Shown here piece after piece: positions 1 through 7,659 of a stretch of 24,229 nt of DNA. Under the pieces are notes generated by a model. It had not been told where the DNA came from and did not search any database. It worked only from the letters and a program-made list of their open reading frames with translations. The stretch spans positions 1 to 24,229 of the forward strand of contig NZ_BAAAXG010000019.1 of assembly GCF_039535475.1 (NCBI RefSeq). Direction: 5' to 3'. Each line of letters starts with the position of its first letter. Position 1 is the first letter of the stretch. The stretch is from Streptomyces showdoensis (GTDB lineage Bacteria > Actinomycetota > Actinomycetes > Streptomycetales > Streptomycetaceae). The position numbers and the translations under genes are program-made.

Positions 1-870
1 GACCGCGGAGGTCAGTCCGAAGCGGTTGAGCTCGCGCAGGAAGTGCCGGGTCGACGTGCGCTTGTCGGCCTCGTCGAGGGTCGGCGCCTTGGCGAGGGTC
101 GAGTAGAGGACGAGGGCGCCGGGCGCCGCCAGGAGCACGCCGTTCGGTTCGCCGTCGCGGCCCCGGACGATCTGTCCGCCCGGCGGGTCGGGCGTCTCGC
201 GGGTGAATCCGGCGGCCCGCACGGCGGCCCGGTTCATCAGGGCCGACTGGTAGAGGTGGAGGACGAAGACGGGGGTGTCGGGGGCGGCGGCGTTGAGCTC
301 GGCGACCGTCGGCATCCGGCGCTCGGCGAACTGCTCGGCCGTCCACCCGCCGACCACGCGGATCCACTGGCCCCTGGGCGTGCGGCCGGCCTGTTCGCGC
401 AGCATGGCCAGGGCGTGGCGGAGGCTGCGCACGCCGTCCCAGCGCAGCTCCAGGACGTAGTTGAGGCCGCCCCGGATGACGTGCAGGTGAGAGTCGTTCA
501 GGCCGGGGACGACCCGGCGGCCCAGCGCGTCGACGACCCTGGTCCGCGGCCCGACGAGCGGGGCGAGGTCGTGGTCGTCGCCGAGGGCCGTGATCCGGCC
601 GTCCCGGATGGCCACGGCGCGGGCCTCGGGACGGGCCGGGTCGCCCGTGAACACCTTCGCGTTGCGGACGATCAGGTCGGCCTGGCCGGGGTCCTGGCGC
701 GGGGCGGGGACGAGGCCGGCGACCGGCATGCTCGGGTACGGGCCCGTGGGGACGGAGACGGGGACGGGTGCGGAGACGGGTGCGGAGACGGGGACGGGTG
801 CGGGCCTCGGCGTGGTCGCGGGAGTGGGAGCCGCCCCGTCCACGGGCACGGGCCTGGACGCCCCGGTCAC
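1..870 (-). CDS. YtcJ-like metal-dependent amidohydrolase, 3' end cut by window edge
   Basis: The visible 290 residues read as the N-terminal part of an amidohydrolase-superfamily TIM-barrel enzyme of the YtcJ type, which hydrolyses C-N bonds using active-site metal. The small beta-sandwich segment (about residues 65-120, DLIVRNAKVFTGD) is followed by the metal-binding H-x-H in NDSHLH (H128, H130) and by the WIRVVGGW segment. The remaining metal ligands lie beyond the left edge. I chose GTG at 870 because it overlaps the stop of the upstream hydrolase as GTGA, the classical coupled arrangement. An alternative is ATG at 729. The first 48 residues form an unusual Pro/Val/Ala-rich stretch encoded by a short tandem DNA repeat, so the ATG is a real competitor. 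Substrate is unknown. The family call is firm, the exact start is not. Confidence 0.8.
   Translation of the reverse strand, partial: MTGASRPVPVDGAAPTPATTPRPAPVPVSAPVSAPVPVSVPTGPYPSMPVAGLVPAPRQDPGQADLIVRNAKVFTGDPARPEARAVAIRDGRITALGDDHDLAPLVGPRTRVVDALGRRVVPGLNDSHLHVIRGGLNYVLELRWDGVRSLRHALAMLREQAGRTPRGQWIRVVGGWTAEQFAERRMPTVAELNAAAPDTPVFVLHLYQSALMNRAAVRAAGFTRETPDPPGGQIVRGRDGEPNGVLLAAPGALVLYSTLAKAPTLDEADKRTSTRHFLRELNRFGLTSAV
753..803. repeat. Short GC-rich tandem repeat coding for a Pro/Val/Ala stretch
   Basis: Near-identical units built from CGGAGACGGGGACGGGTG recur here. On the minus strand they encode the PVSAPVSAPVPVS segment of the amidohydrolase N-terminus. Confidence 0.7.
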
Positions 871-1821
871 GCCAGGGCCTTGCGGAGGGCGTCGGCGGCG
901 AGGCCGATGGCGAGTTCCGCGGCGCGCGTCCCGCGCAGCGCGTCGAGCATGACGAAGTCGTGGAGGGTGCCCTGGACGCGCAGCGCCGTGACGGGCACCC
1001 CGGCGGCGCGCAGCTTGTCCGCGTACGCCTCGCCCTCGTCCCGCAGGACGTCCGCCTCGGCCGTGATCACCAGCGCCGGCGGCAGCCCGGTGAGCTGGTC
1101 GGTGGTGGCGCGCAACGGGGAGGCGGTGATCTGGGCGCGCTCGGCCTCGTCGGTCGTGTACTGGTCCCAGAACCACTTCATGGCGTCGCGGCGCAGGAAG
1201 TAGCCCTCGGCGAAGAGGGCGTACGACTCGGTGTCGAAGCGCGCGTCGGTCACCGGGTAGAACAGCACCTGGTGGACGAGGCGGACGTCGCCGCGCTGCT
1301 TGGCCATGAGGGTGAGGGCGGCCGTCATGTTCCCGCCGACCGAGTCGCCCGCGACGGCGATGCGGGTGCCGTCGAGGTCCTTGTGGTGGCCCTCGCGGGC
1401 GACCCACTGGGCGACGCTGTAGTTCTGCTCGATGGCGACGGGGTACCGGGCCTCGGGCGACAGGTCGTACTCGGGGAAGACGACCGCCGCCCCCCGCGCC
1501 GACCGCGAGCTCGCGGACGAGCCGGTCGTGGGTGTGGGCGTTGCCGAAGACCCAGCCGGCGCCGTGGAGGTAGAGGACGACGGGAAGCGGCCCGGTGACC
1601 CCGCGCGGACGGACGATCCGGACGCGTACGTCTCCGGTGGGACCGCCGTGGACGGTGACCCATTCCTCGTCGACGGCGGGCAGGGGCACGCCGTCACCGC
1701 TCTGGACGCCGTCGACCGCCTTGCGGCCGTCGGCGACGGGGAGCTGGTAGAGGAACGGCGGCTGGGCGGTGGCGTCGGCGAAGGCCTGGGCGGCCGGTTC
1801 GAGGACCGGAGGGTGCGGCAT
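867..1821 (-). pseudogene. HSL-family alpha/beta hydrolase, interrupted by one +1 frameshift
   Basis: An alpha/beta-fold esterase/lipase of the hormone-sensitive-lipase family, probably cytosolic. Translation from ATG 1821 (AAGGAG ribosome site seven bases upstream) gives the oxyanion-hole HGAGW at about residues 86-90. The frame is lost in a run of six C (plus strand 1490-1495) and resumes one base over as AAVVFPEYDLSPEARYP. After that come the nucleophile elbow GDSVGG (S160), the acid in ADVLRDEGE and the His in LHDF. Removing one base gives 318 codons exactly (317 aa), a normal family length. The stop overlaps the GTG of the amidohydrolase, and Dps lies 81 bases upstream on the same strand. 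Either a sequencing error in the homopolymer or a recent inactivating frameshift. All catalytic residues remain. Confidence 0.82.
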
Positions 1822-1902
1822 GAGGGTTCTCCTTCGTGGGGACGGTACGTACGGGGCGGGGGCTTGGCAGGGAGGGGCCGGGAGGCGGGCGGGCGATGTG
1901 CG

Positions 1903-2508
1903 TCAGCCGCGGACCAGCGGGGTGTCCACGAGGTGCTCGGCCAGGAACCACACCTGGGCCTCGCCGGTGCGGACGACCTGCGAGACGAGCAGGTCGTTGC
2001 TGCCCTCGTCGCCCTCGGCGGAGATGCGGGCGGCGGCGTCGCGCGCGTCGACGAGGATCCGCTCGTGGGCGTCGAGGAGCCGCGACAGCATGACGGGGAC
2101 CGGCTCGACGCCGTTCGGCGGCCGGGGGATGGCGGTCAGCTCGGCGGCGTGGCGGGGGTCGCCGACGGCGACGCCGCCGAGGCTCTGGACCCGCTCGGCC
2201 AGCGCGTCGACGAGGGCGAGCTGCGCCTCCGCGTGCTGGTCGAGCATGAGGTGGAGGGAGTGGAAGGTGGCTCCGCGCATGAGCCAGTGGTGCTTCTTGT
2301 AGAGGCCGTACAGCATCTGGGTGTCGGCGAGTACGCGGTTGAGCCGCTGGCAGGCGTACATGCGGGTGTCGTGGCCGAGGCCGATCGGCAGCTGCTTGAG
2401 CGTGCCGAACGCCTGGACCTCGGCACCCTTCTGGTGCAGCAGCGGCTGACCGCCGCTGGGCGCGTGGCCGGGTCGGGCGGGCGCCGATCCGGTGATCGTG
2501 GATTCCAT
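1903..2508 (-). CDS. dps: Dps-family ferritin-like DNA-protection protein
   Basis: A 201-residue mini-ferritin that would oxidise and store iron with peroxide and protect DNA under starvation or oxidative stress. The four-helix core contains the signature around KKHHWLMRGATFHSLHLMLD. Inferred ferroxidase residues are H74, H86, D90, D101 and E105, matching the His-His-Asp-Asp-Glu set of E. coli Dps. The N-terminal tail (about 1-40) is longer than in E. coli and could be the DNA-contacting tail common in actinobacterial Dps. Start ATG 2508 has AGGAG eight bases upstream. The frame stays open further upstream only because of an octamer repeat, which I treat as non-coding. The gene sits between a DoxX/isochorismatase pair and two hydrolases. 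Which Dps paralog it is cannot be told. Confidence 0.9.
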   Translation of the reverse strand: MESTITGSAPARPGHAPSGGQPLLHQKGAEVQAFGTLKQLPIGLGHDTRMYACQRLNRVLADTQMLYGLYKKHHWLMRGATFHSLHLMLDQHAEAQLALVDALAERVQSLGGVAVGDPRHAAELTAIPRPPNGVEPVPVMLSRLLDAHERILVDARDAAARISAEGDEGSNDLLVSQVVRTGEAQVWFLAEHLVDTPLVRG

Positions 2509-2570
2509 GAGGGGCTCCTGGTCGGGGGCGGTTCGAGGGGACGAAGAGACGTGATCGGTGACGGGGTGCT

Positions 2571-2683
2571 GGGGTGGCGGAGTGACGGGGTGGCGGAGTG
2601 ACGGAGTGACGGGGTGGCGGAGTGACGGAGTGACGGGGTGGCGGAGTGACGGAGTGACGGGGGTGGCGGAGTGACGGGGTGGC
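2571..2683. repeat. Octamer minisatellite in the 321-base gap upstream of dps
   Basis: Fourteen consecutive units of two related octamers, A = GGGGTGGC and B = GGAGTGAC, are arranged A B A B B A B B A B B A' B A. One A unit carries one extra G. The 24-bp super-repeat A-B-B is visible three times. It lies 63 bases upstream of the dps start. Apart from this repeat and a hairpin at 2719-2736, I see nothing gene-like in 2509-2829. Confidence 0.95.
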
Positions 2684-2718
2684 AGGGCGCCGGAGGAACT
2701 GCTCACAAGAGGGCCCGG

Positions 2719-2736
2719 CCCGGCCGTCAGGCCGGG
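2719..2736 (-). terminator. GC hairpin downstream of the DoxX gene
   Basis: A perfect 7-bp stem (CCCGGCC/GGCCGGG) with a four-base loop lies 94 bases beyond the DoxX stop. There is no U tract, which is usual for Streptomyces terminators. It may end the isochorismatase-DoxX transcript. Confidence 0.45.
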
Positions 2737-2829
2737 GTCTTCGGGCGGCCGGGGCCGAGGCCCGGAACCAGGGCGCCACGCCCACGCCCACGCCCCACGT
2801 CCCGGGTCCCGGCGGCCCCGGCCCGGCCC

Positions 2830-3363
2830 TCACCGTCCGCCGGAAGGTGCCGTCCGAGGCTCCGCGCGCCGCTCCGGCGGGGGCGTCCGGTGCAGGACGA
2901 GCCGGGTGAGCAGGCCGCTGCCGATGCCGGCGGCGAGGGCGAGGGCGGCGTACCCGAGCGGGTACGGCGTGAGGCCGAGGACGGCGTCGACGGACCAGGC
3001 CCCGGGGCCGGTGGCGGCGAGGGCGGCGGCCGTTCCGATGAGGACGAGGGGGTATTCGTAACCGTCGTTCTGCACCCACAGGCCGTTGTGCCGCTTCACG
3101 GTGAGGGCGACGGTCATGACGCCGACGGCCCCGGTCGCGGCGAGCGGGGTCAGCAGTCCGGCCGCGAGCAGCAGGCCGGAGCCGATCTGGCCCCCGCCGG
3201 CCGCCAGGGCGGTGAGCGCACCGCCCCGGAAGCCGTCGGCGCGGAACTCCGCCGCGCCGCCTTCGAGGCCCTTGCCGCCGAGGCGTCGGCTGACCTTCTG
3301 CACGCCGTGGCCGGCGATGAGCAGCCCCACCAGCAGCCGCAGGATCAGGATGCCGGTGTCCAC
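2830..3363 (-). CDS. DoxX-family integral membrane protein
   Basis: A 177-residue hydrophobic protein of the DoxX family, with four predicted membrane spans. The first is ILILRLLVGLLIAGHGVQK near the N-terminus, then GGGQIGSGLLLAAGLLTPLAA, a central span in YPLVLIGTAAALAAT and a last one in YAALALAAGIGSGLL. Family members are inner-membrane proteins linked to redox and thiol stress, though most lack a proven activity. Start GTG 3363 lies five bases after the stop of the isochorismatase-family gene with no clear ribosome site, so translation is probably coupled. The C-terminal tail (PPPERRAEPRTAPSGGR) is hydrophilic and likely cytoplasmic. A second, different DoxX protein is encoded at 21342-21806. 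Confidence 0.85.
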   Translation of the reverse strand: MDTGILILRLLVGLLIAGHGVQKVSRRLGGKGLEGGAAEFRADGFRGGALTALAAGGGQIGSGLLLAAGLLTPLAATGAVGVMTVALTVKRHNGLWVQNDGYEYPLVLIGTAAALAATGPGAWSVDAVLGLTPYPLGYAALALAAGIGSGLLTRLVLHRTPPPERRAEPRTAPSGGR

Positions 3364-3368
3364 GGCGG

Positions 3369-4031
3369 TCAGCCGGCCGCGTGCGCGCCGATGACGCTCT
3401 GGGCGTAGACGACCCCGAGGCCGTACGCGCCGGCGTGGGCCTTGACGACCTCGGTGACGGGTCCGTACGTCTCCTGGCGGGCCCAGTCGCGCTGCAGTTC
3501 CAGGAGGACCTGGACCCAGGTCACGGGGACGGCGCCGGCGGCGATCATGCGCTGGAGCGCGTGCTCGTGGGCGGCCGGGGTGACGCCGCCGGAGGCGTCG
3601 GCGACGACGTACACCTCGTAGCCCTGCTCCAGCGCGGAGAGGGCGGGGAGCACCAGGCAGACCTCGGTCCACAGGCCGGACAGGATGATCTTCTTGCGGC
3701 CGGTCGCCTTGACCGCCGCGACGAGCGCCTCGTCCTCCCAGGCGTTCATGGTCGTGCGGTCGATGATCTCGTGCTTGGGGAAGACCGCGGCCAGCTGGGG
3801 CAGCAGGGGGCCGGAGAAGGTGTCGGCGGCGACGGTCGTCAGGACGACGGGCACGTCGAAGACCTCCGCCGCCTTGGCGAGCCCGACGGTGCTGTTGATG
3901 ATGGCGGCCCGGTCGCCGCTGCCGGTGCCGAAGAACATCTGGGGCTGGTGGTCCACGAAGAGCATGACCGCGTTGTCGGGCGTGAGGAGGTCCGCGCTCG
4001 GGGCGGCCTGCACCTGGGTGACGTCGAACAT
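3369..4031 (-). CDS. YcaC-type isochorismatase-family cysteine hydrolase
   Basis: A 220-residue cysteine hydrolase of the isochorismatase superfamily, closest to the YcaC branch. The Asp of the catalytic triad is D27 in LFVDHQPQM. The nucleophile is C125 in SGLWTEVC, preceded by the usual cis-peptide region. A basic residue, R92 in DRTTMNAW, stands where many relatives have Lys. The NAW..E....AVKATG segment is typical of YcaC. Start ATG 4031 follows an AAGGGA ribosome site. It is co-transcribed with the DoxX gene five bases downstream, a pairing that suggests handling of a reactive or xenobiotic amide or ester. The true substrate of this branch is not known, so isochorismate hydrolysis should not be assumed. 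Confidence 0.88.
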   Translation of the reverse strand: MFDVTQVQAAPSADLLTPDNAVMLFVDHQPQMFFGTGSGDRAAIINSTVGLAKAAEVFDVPVVLTTVAADTFSGPLLPQLAAVFPKHEIIDRTTMNAWEDEALVAAVKATGRKKIILSGLWTEVCLVLPALSALEQGYEVYVVADASGGVTPAAHEHALQRMIAAGAVPVTWVQVLLELQRDWARQETYGPVTEVVKAHAGAYGLGVVYAQSVIGAHAAG

Positions 4032-4153
4032 GAGGGGTGGTCCCTTCGGAAGGATCGGGGTGTTCCGTTCGGTGCCCGCCGCTCTCGCGGCCGGCACGTC
4101 CCGAAGCTACGGCCGGTCCGATCACCCGACTTTCCTCCCCGTGCCCTGGAGTT

Positions 4154-4187
4154 GGCACGACAGCGCACCGGTGTGCGCTGCCGTGCC
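4154..4187 (-). terminator. Strong 15-bp hairpin after the XRE-STAND regulator gene
   Basis: GGCACG-A-CAGCGCAC pairs with GTGCGCTG-C-CGTGCC around a CGGT loop. This gives 14 Watson-Crick pairs with one A/C mismatch. It starts seven bases beyond the regulator stop at 4194 and probably separates its transcript from the downstream isochorismatase-DoxX pair. Confidence 0.65.
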
Positions 4188-4193
4188 GGCCGC

Positions 4194-6536
4194 TCAGCGG
4201 GCGGGCAGGGCGTCCAGCCGTTTCCGTGCGCCGGCGACGATCTCGGCGTCGGCCGCGTCGGCGAGTTCGAGGACCTCGGCGAGGTGGCGGCGGGCCTCCG
4301 CGACCTCGCCCAGCTCGATCAGGGCCTCGCCCGTGCCCAGGAGGGCGCTCGCCTGCATGTGCGTCATCCCGAGGGTCCGGAAGCGGTCCAGCGCCTCGCG
4401 GTGACGGTCCAGCGCCTCGCTCCACTCACCCGTCTCGGCGTGGTCGAGGCCGAGCGCGTACGTGGTGTGGGCCCGGACCATGTCCGCCAGGTGGGCGCCG
4501 ACCTCCTTGTCGGGCGCGTCGAGGAACGCGATGACGCGCAGGTTCTCCGTGTGCGCCGCCGCGCCGAGGCCCAGGGCGCGCAGGCAGGACCCGAGGTTGA
4601 CCATGGCCCCGAGCCAGCCCTCGCGGTCGCCGACTCCCTCGTACAGCTCGACGGAGGCGCGGGCCTTGTCGACGGCTTCCTGGAGTTCGCCCAGCTTCCG
4701 GTGGGCGACGGCCGCGTGCGAGAGTGCGGAGGCCTGCTGCGGGACGTCGCCGGCGAGACGCGCGCAGGCGAACCCGTTCCCGGCCTGTTCGATGGCCTCC
4801 CGGTAGCGGTGGTCGCACACGATGAGGGCCCAGGCGTGCATGTTGTGGCTGTAGGCGCGCATGCCGGGGTCGTCGAGCGCCGCGGCCGAGCGGCCCGCGA
4901 GCTCGTACAGTTCGGACCAGTGGCCCCAGAAGACCCAGAGGTTGCAGAACCACTCCATGGCGTCGCCCGTCTCCACGACGCGCCGGTGCTCGCCCTTCCG
5001 CGCGGCGGCGCGCAGGGCCGCGAGCCAGGACGGAGCCTCGCCCTGCAGCCAGGTCCTGGCCTCCTCGGCGTTCTCCAGGGGGACGAACTCCCGCCCACGC
5101 CAGGAGGCCGGGGGCGCACCGTACTTGGGCTTGTACCAGCGTCCGGCGACCACGGCCGTCTCCAGCAGCCAGCCGCGCAGCCGGTCCTCCGCCGCGTCCC
5201 GCTCCTCGGGCGTCTCCTCGCGTCCGAGGCGTCCGCGGGCGAACAGCCTGAGCAGGTCGTGGAGTTGGTAGCGACCGCCGGAGGTGGCCTGGAGCAGCCC
5301 GGCCTCGACCAGCTCCTCCATCACGTCCTCGGCGTCGAAGACGTCGGCTTCGGCCAGACAGGCGCCGTACGCGGCGGTCATGTCGGGCCCCGGAACCAGG
5401 CTCAGCAGGCGCATCATCCGGGCGGCCGCGCCCGTCAGCTCCCGGTAGGACAGCTCGAACGCAGCCTCCACCCGTACGTCGTCGGTGGTGAGGGCGCCCA
5501 GCCGGCGTTCCTCGTCGGACAGGCGGCGGGCGAGCCGGTCGACGGTCCAGGCCGATCTGATGTCCAGCCAGTTGCCGGCCACGCGGAGGGCGAGCGGCAG
5601 GCGTCCGCACATCTCCGCGACCCTCGCCACGGCCTCGGGTTCCGCGTCGGCCCGCTCCTCGCCGAGGATGCGGCGGAGCAGCTCGACCGACTCGTCCCGG
5701 GCCATCTCCTCCAACGGCAGCCGGGCGACGTCCTCCAGCCCCGTCAGCGGGCGCCGGCTGGTCACGAGGACGAGGCTGCTCCCGCCGGAGGGCAGCAACG
5801 GGCGCACCTGTCCCTCGTCGCGCGCGTTGTCCAGGACGACGAGATGGCGCCCTTCGCTCAGCAGCGCCCGCAGCAGTCCCGCGTGGCCGGCGGCGCCCTC
5901 CTGGCTCAGCCGGCGGTCCGACACCCCGAGGGCCTTGAGCAGCTTGAGCAGGGCCTCCCCCGGGTCGACGGGGCCGTCGACGCCGTGCAGGTCCACCATG
6001 AAGCGGCCCTGCGGGAAGTCCTCGGCCAGCTCCTCGACCGCCTGGAGCGCCAGGGTCGTCTTGCCGCACCCGGGCGGACCGGAGATCACCGCCACCGACG
6101 CACCGGTGCCGGTGCCTGTGCCGGGGCCGGCGCCTGTCCCGGTGCCAGTACTGGGGGCGGATCCGCTGCCAGATCCGGGTCCGGTGCCTGTGCCGGTCCG
6201 CCCGGCGATCGCCTTCAGGCGGGCCAGCTGCGGGGCCCGCCCGGTGAAGTCGCGTACGGGCCGGGGCGGCTCAGCGGCGCCCGCGGCCGCCACCGTACGC
6301 GTGGGCCGCCCGGCCCGTCCCGCCGCCAGCAGGACCTCCCGCTCGGCCTCCGCGAGCCCGAGCCCGTCCGCCAGCGCCACGACGGTACGCCGCTGCGGTA
6401 CGCGACTGCGGCCCCGCTCCATGTCGCCGATGGCCCGGACGCTGACCCCCGACGCCTCGGACAACTCCTCCAGCGTCAGACGGGCCCGCTGTCGCAGCGC
6501 ACGCAGGACTGCCCCGTAGGGCTCTTCTCCGGACAT
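4194..6536 (-). CDS. XRE-type HTH / NB-ARC-like STAND ATPase / TPR regulator
   Basis: A 780-residue signal-transducing ATPase. An XRE helix-turn-helix occupies about residues 8-62 (LTLEELSEASGVSVRAIGDMERG). A flexible linker of Gly/Thr/Ser/Pro (about 114-146) separates it from the NB-ARC-like module: Walker A GPPGCGKT (153-160), Walker B HLVVLDNA (231-238), a GRLPLAL motif and LHDLLRLFARGRL resembling an MHD-type segment. The C-terminal third (about 560-775) is alpha-helical with TPR-like repeats. Such proteins are large Streptomyces regulators that couple ligand binding in the TPR part to DNA binding through nucleotide exchange. Start ATG 6536 has AAGGGGAG just upstream. It lies between a Nudix gene and the YcaC/DoxX/Dps cluster, which may be its targets. 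Tandem GGTGCC-like DNA codes for the linker. Confidence 0.88.
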   Translation of the reverse strand: MSGEEPYGAVLRALRQRARLTLEELSEASGVSVRAIGDMERGRSRVPQRRTVVALADGLGLAEAEREVLLAAGRAGRPTRTVAAAGAAEPPRPVRDFTGRAPQLARLKAIAGRTGTGTGPGSGSGSAPSTGTGTGAGPGTGTGTGASVAVISGPPGCGKTTLALQAVEELAEDFPQGRFMVDLHGVDGPVDPGEALLKLLKALGVSDRRLSQEGAAGHAGLLRALLSEGRHLVVLDNARDEGQVRPLLPSGGSSLVLVTSRRPLTGLEDVARLPLEEMARDESVELLRRILGEERADAEPEAVARVAEMCGRLPLALRVAGNWLDIRSAWTVDRLARRLSDEERRLGALTTDDVRVEAAFELSYRELTGAAARMMRLLSLVPGPDMTAAYGACLAEADVFDAEDVMEELVEAGLLQATSGGRYQLHDLLRLFARGRLGREETPEERDAAEDRLRGWLLETAVVAGRWYKPKYGAPPASWRGREFVPLENAEEARTWLQGEAPSWLAALRAAARKGEHRRVVETGDAMEWFCNLWVFWGHWSELYELAGRSAAALDDPGMRAYSHNMHAWALIVCDHRYREAIEQAGNGFACARLAGDVPQQASALSHAAVAHRKLGELQEAVDKARASVELYEGVGDREGWLGAMVNLGSCLRALGLGAAAHTENLRVIAFLDAPDKEVGAHLADMVRAHTTYALGLDHAETGEWSEALDRHREALDRFRTLGMTHMQASALLGTGEALIELGEVAEARRHLAEVLELADAADAEIVAGARKRLDALPAR

Positions 6537-6597
6537 GACTCCCCTTGATCGTCTCGAACCCGAGGGTATGCCGTGCCTGCGCGTGCCCTGCGGAGAG

Positions 6598-7020
6598 TCA
6601 GGAAGGCATCGAGTCCCGGACCGCGTCGAGGATCGCACCGTGGTCGAAGGCCAGCGGCGGCAGGCTGTCGTACGGCCACCAGACGGCCTTGGCCGCGTCG
6701 TCGCCCGCTACGACCTCGGTGTCGGCCGGGACGACGGCCAGGTAGACCACGGTGACGTACCGGCCGCGCGGGTCGCGACCGGGCTCGTCCCACGCGCCGA
6801 CCTGGAACAGGGCGGCAGGGTCCACCAGGACGCCCGTCTCCTCCCCGAGCTCCCGGGCCGCCGCCTCCTGGCTGCTCTCTCCGGCGTCCACGTGACCACC
6901 GGGCAGCGCCCAGAGCCCCTTGAAGGGATCCCGGCCCCGCTCGACGAGCAGGACACGGCCGTCCTCGGTGACGGTCACCACGTCGGCCGTCAGGCGGACG
7001 CTCTCGTAGCTCTCGGTCAT
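6598..7020 (-). CDS. Nudix hydrolase
   Basis: A 140-residue single-domain Nudix protein that would hydrolyse a nucleoside diphosphate linked to another moiety using Mg2+. The complete Nudix box spans G42 to V64 and matches GX5EX7REUXEEXGU, with E48, R56-E57 and the metal-binding E60-E61. The family usually measures 130-180 residues, so this is the bare catalytic domain. Start ATG 7020 is preceded by AGAGGAA at normal spacing. It ends 61 bases before the XRE-STAND gene and follows the PD-(D/E)XK-like gene by 99 bases on the same strand. Substrate is not predictable. The aspartate-rich loop DEPGRDPRG resembles ADP-ribose/NADH-type members only weakly. Confidence 0.92.
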   Translation of the reverse strand: MTESYESVRLTADVVTVTEDGRVLLVERGRDPFKGLWALPGGHVDAGESSQEAAARELGEETGVLVDPAALFQVGAWDEPGRDPRGRYVTVVYLAVVPADTEVVAGDDAAKAVWWPYDSLPPLAFDHGAILDAVRDSMPS

Positions 7021-7119
7021 GTCGTTCCTCTCGAAGGCGTTCGGACGGAGCGGCCGTGCGGGTCGGCCCGCGCGGGGATGGGATCGGGATCGTCCTCGCC
7101 GGCCCGGGCCGACCGGGGG

Positions 7120-7653
7120 TCACCGGCCACTCGCCCCGGCCCTCTCCAGCTCATCGAGCCGGGCGAGGATGCGCCTGGGGAGCTCGGCGGCCGTCAGCCG
7201 GAAGGGGGTCCAGCGGTCCCTGGACTCCGGCTTCATCGACGCCGAGAACCGGTACCGTCCCTTGCTGTTCGGCTCCGCCACCATCTCCCCGAAGGCTGTG
7301 CTCGGTATCAGCCAGGCCGTCATGATCGCCCCTCGCTCGACGTCCACCGCGACGAACAACACGTCCAGGTCCGCCCGCGGTTGGAACGTCTGCGAGCGCA
7401 CGAAGGCCATCAGCCTGCCCTGCCGGACCTGCGTTCCGGTGGACATCCTCGCCTTCACCTGCACCGCCAGGGTCGCGGAGCTCCCGCGCCTGTGGAAGAC
7501 GAGGTCCACGCCCTCGTCGTCCACGAGCGAGGTGGAGACGTTCAGTTCGCCGCCCGTGGCGAGGATGGACGAGGCCGCGACCAGGTACTCGGCGGCCTTC
7601 CCCATGCGTGCGGCCGCCGGGCTCTTTTCCAGGTAGTCCTCGTCGTCACTCAT
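7120..7653 (-). CDS. Conserved protein with a PD-(D/E)XK nuclease-like core
   Basis: A 177-residue protein that I do not recognise as a named gene. The order E22 (GKAAEYLVAA), D50 (DDEGVDLVF) and Q65-V-K67 (LAVQVKARM) on predicted helix-strand-strand elements matches the catalytic pattern of PD-(D/E)XK nuclease-fold domains, as in DUF4365-like proteins. The rest (FVAVDVERGAIMTAWLIP, FGEMVAEPNSKGRYRFSASMK) also fits such families, with a short C-terminal helix. No methylase or other restriction partner is present. Start ATG 7653 has no ribosome site, but a TAGATT -10 element sits six bases upstream, so the mRNA may be leaderless. It precedes the Nudix gene. Nuclease activity is an inference from three residues. 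Confidence 0.75.
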   Translation of the reverse strand: MSDDEDYLEKSPAAARMGKAAEYLVAASSILATGGELNVSTSLVDDEGVDLVFHRRGSSATLAVQVKARMSTGTQVRQGRLMAFVRSQTFQPRADLDVLFVAVDVERGAIMTAWLIPSTAFGEMVAEPNSKGRYRFSASMKPESRDRWTPFRLTAAELPRRILARLDELERAGASGR

Positions 7654-7659
7654 GACGGG

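Noticed and set aside
2571..2683. CRISPR array
   Set aside because: The unit is only 8 bp, contiguous and without unique spacers, and no cas genes are present.
2509..2706. N-terminal extension of Dps with RHPVTPSL-type peptide repeats
   Set aside because: It is encoded entirely by the octamer minisatellite. The internal ATG at 2508 has a good ribosome site and matches normal Dps length.
3381..6548. A 1,055-codon open frame on the plus strand
   Set aside because: It is the complement of the well-supported XRE-STAND and isochorismatase genes. Its translation is low-complexity Gly/Arg/Val without any motif, as expected for antisense frames at this GC content.
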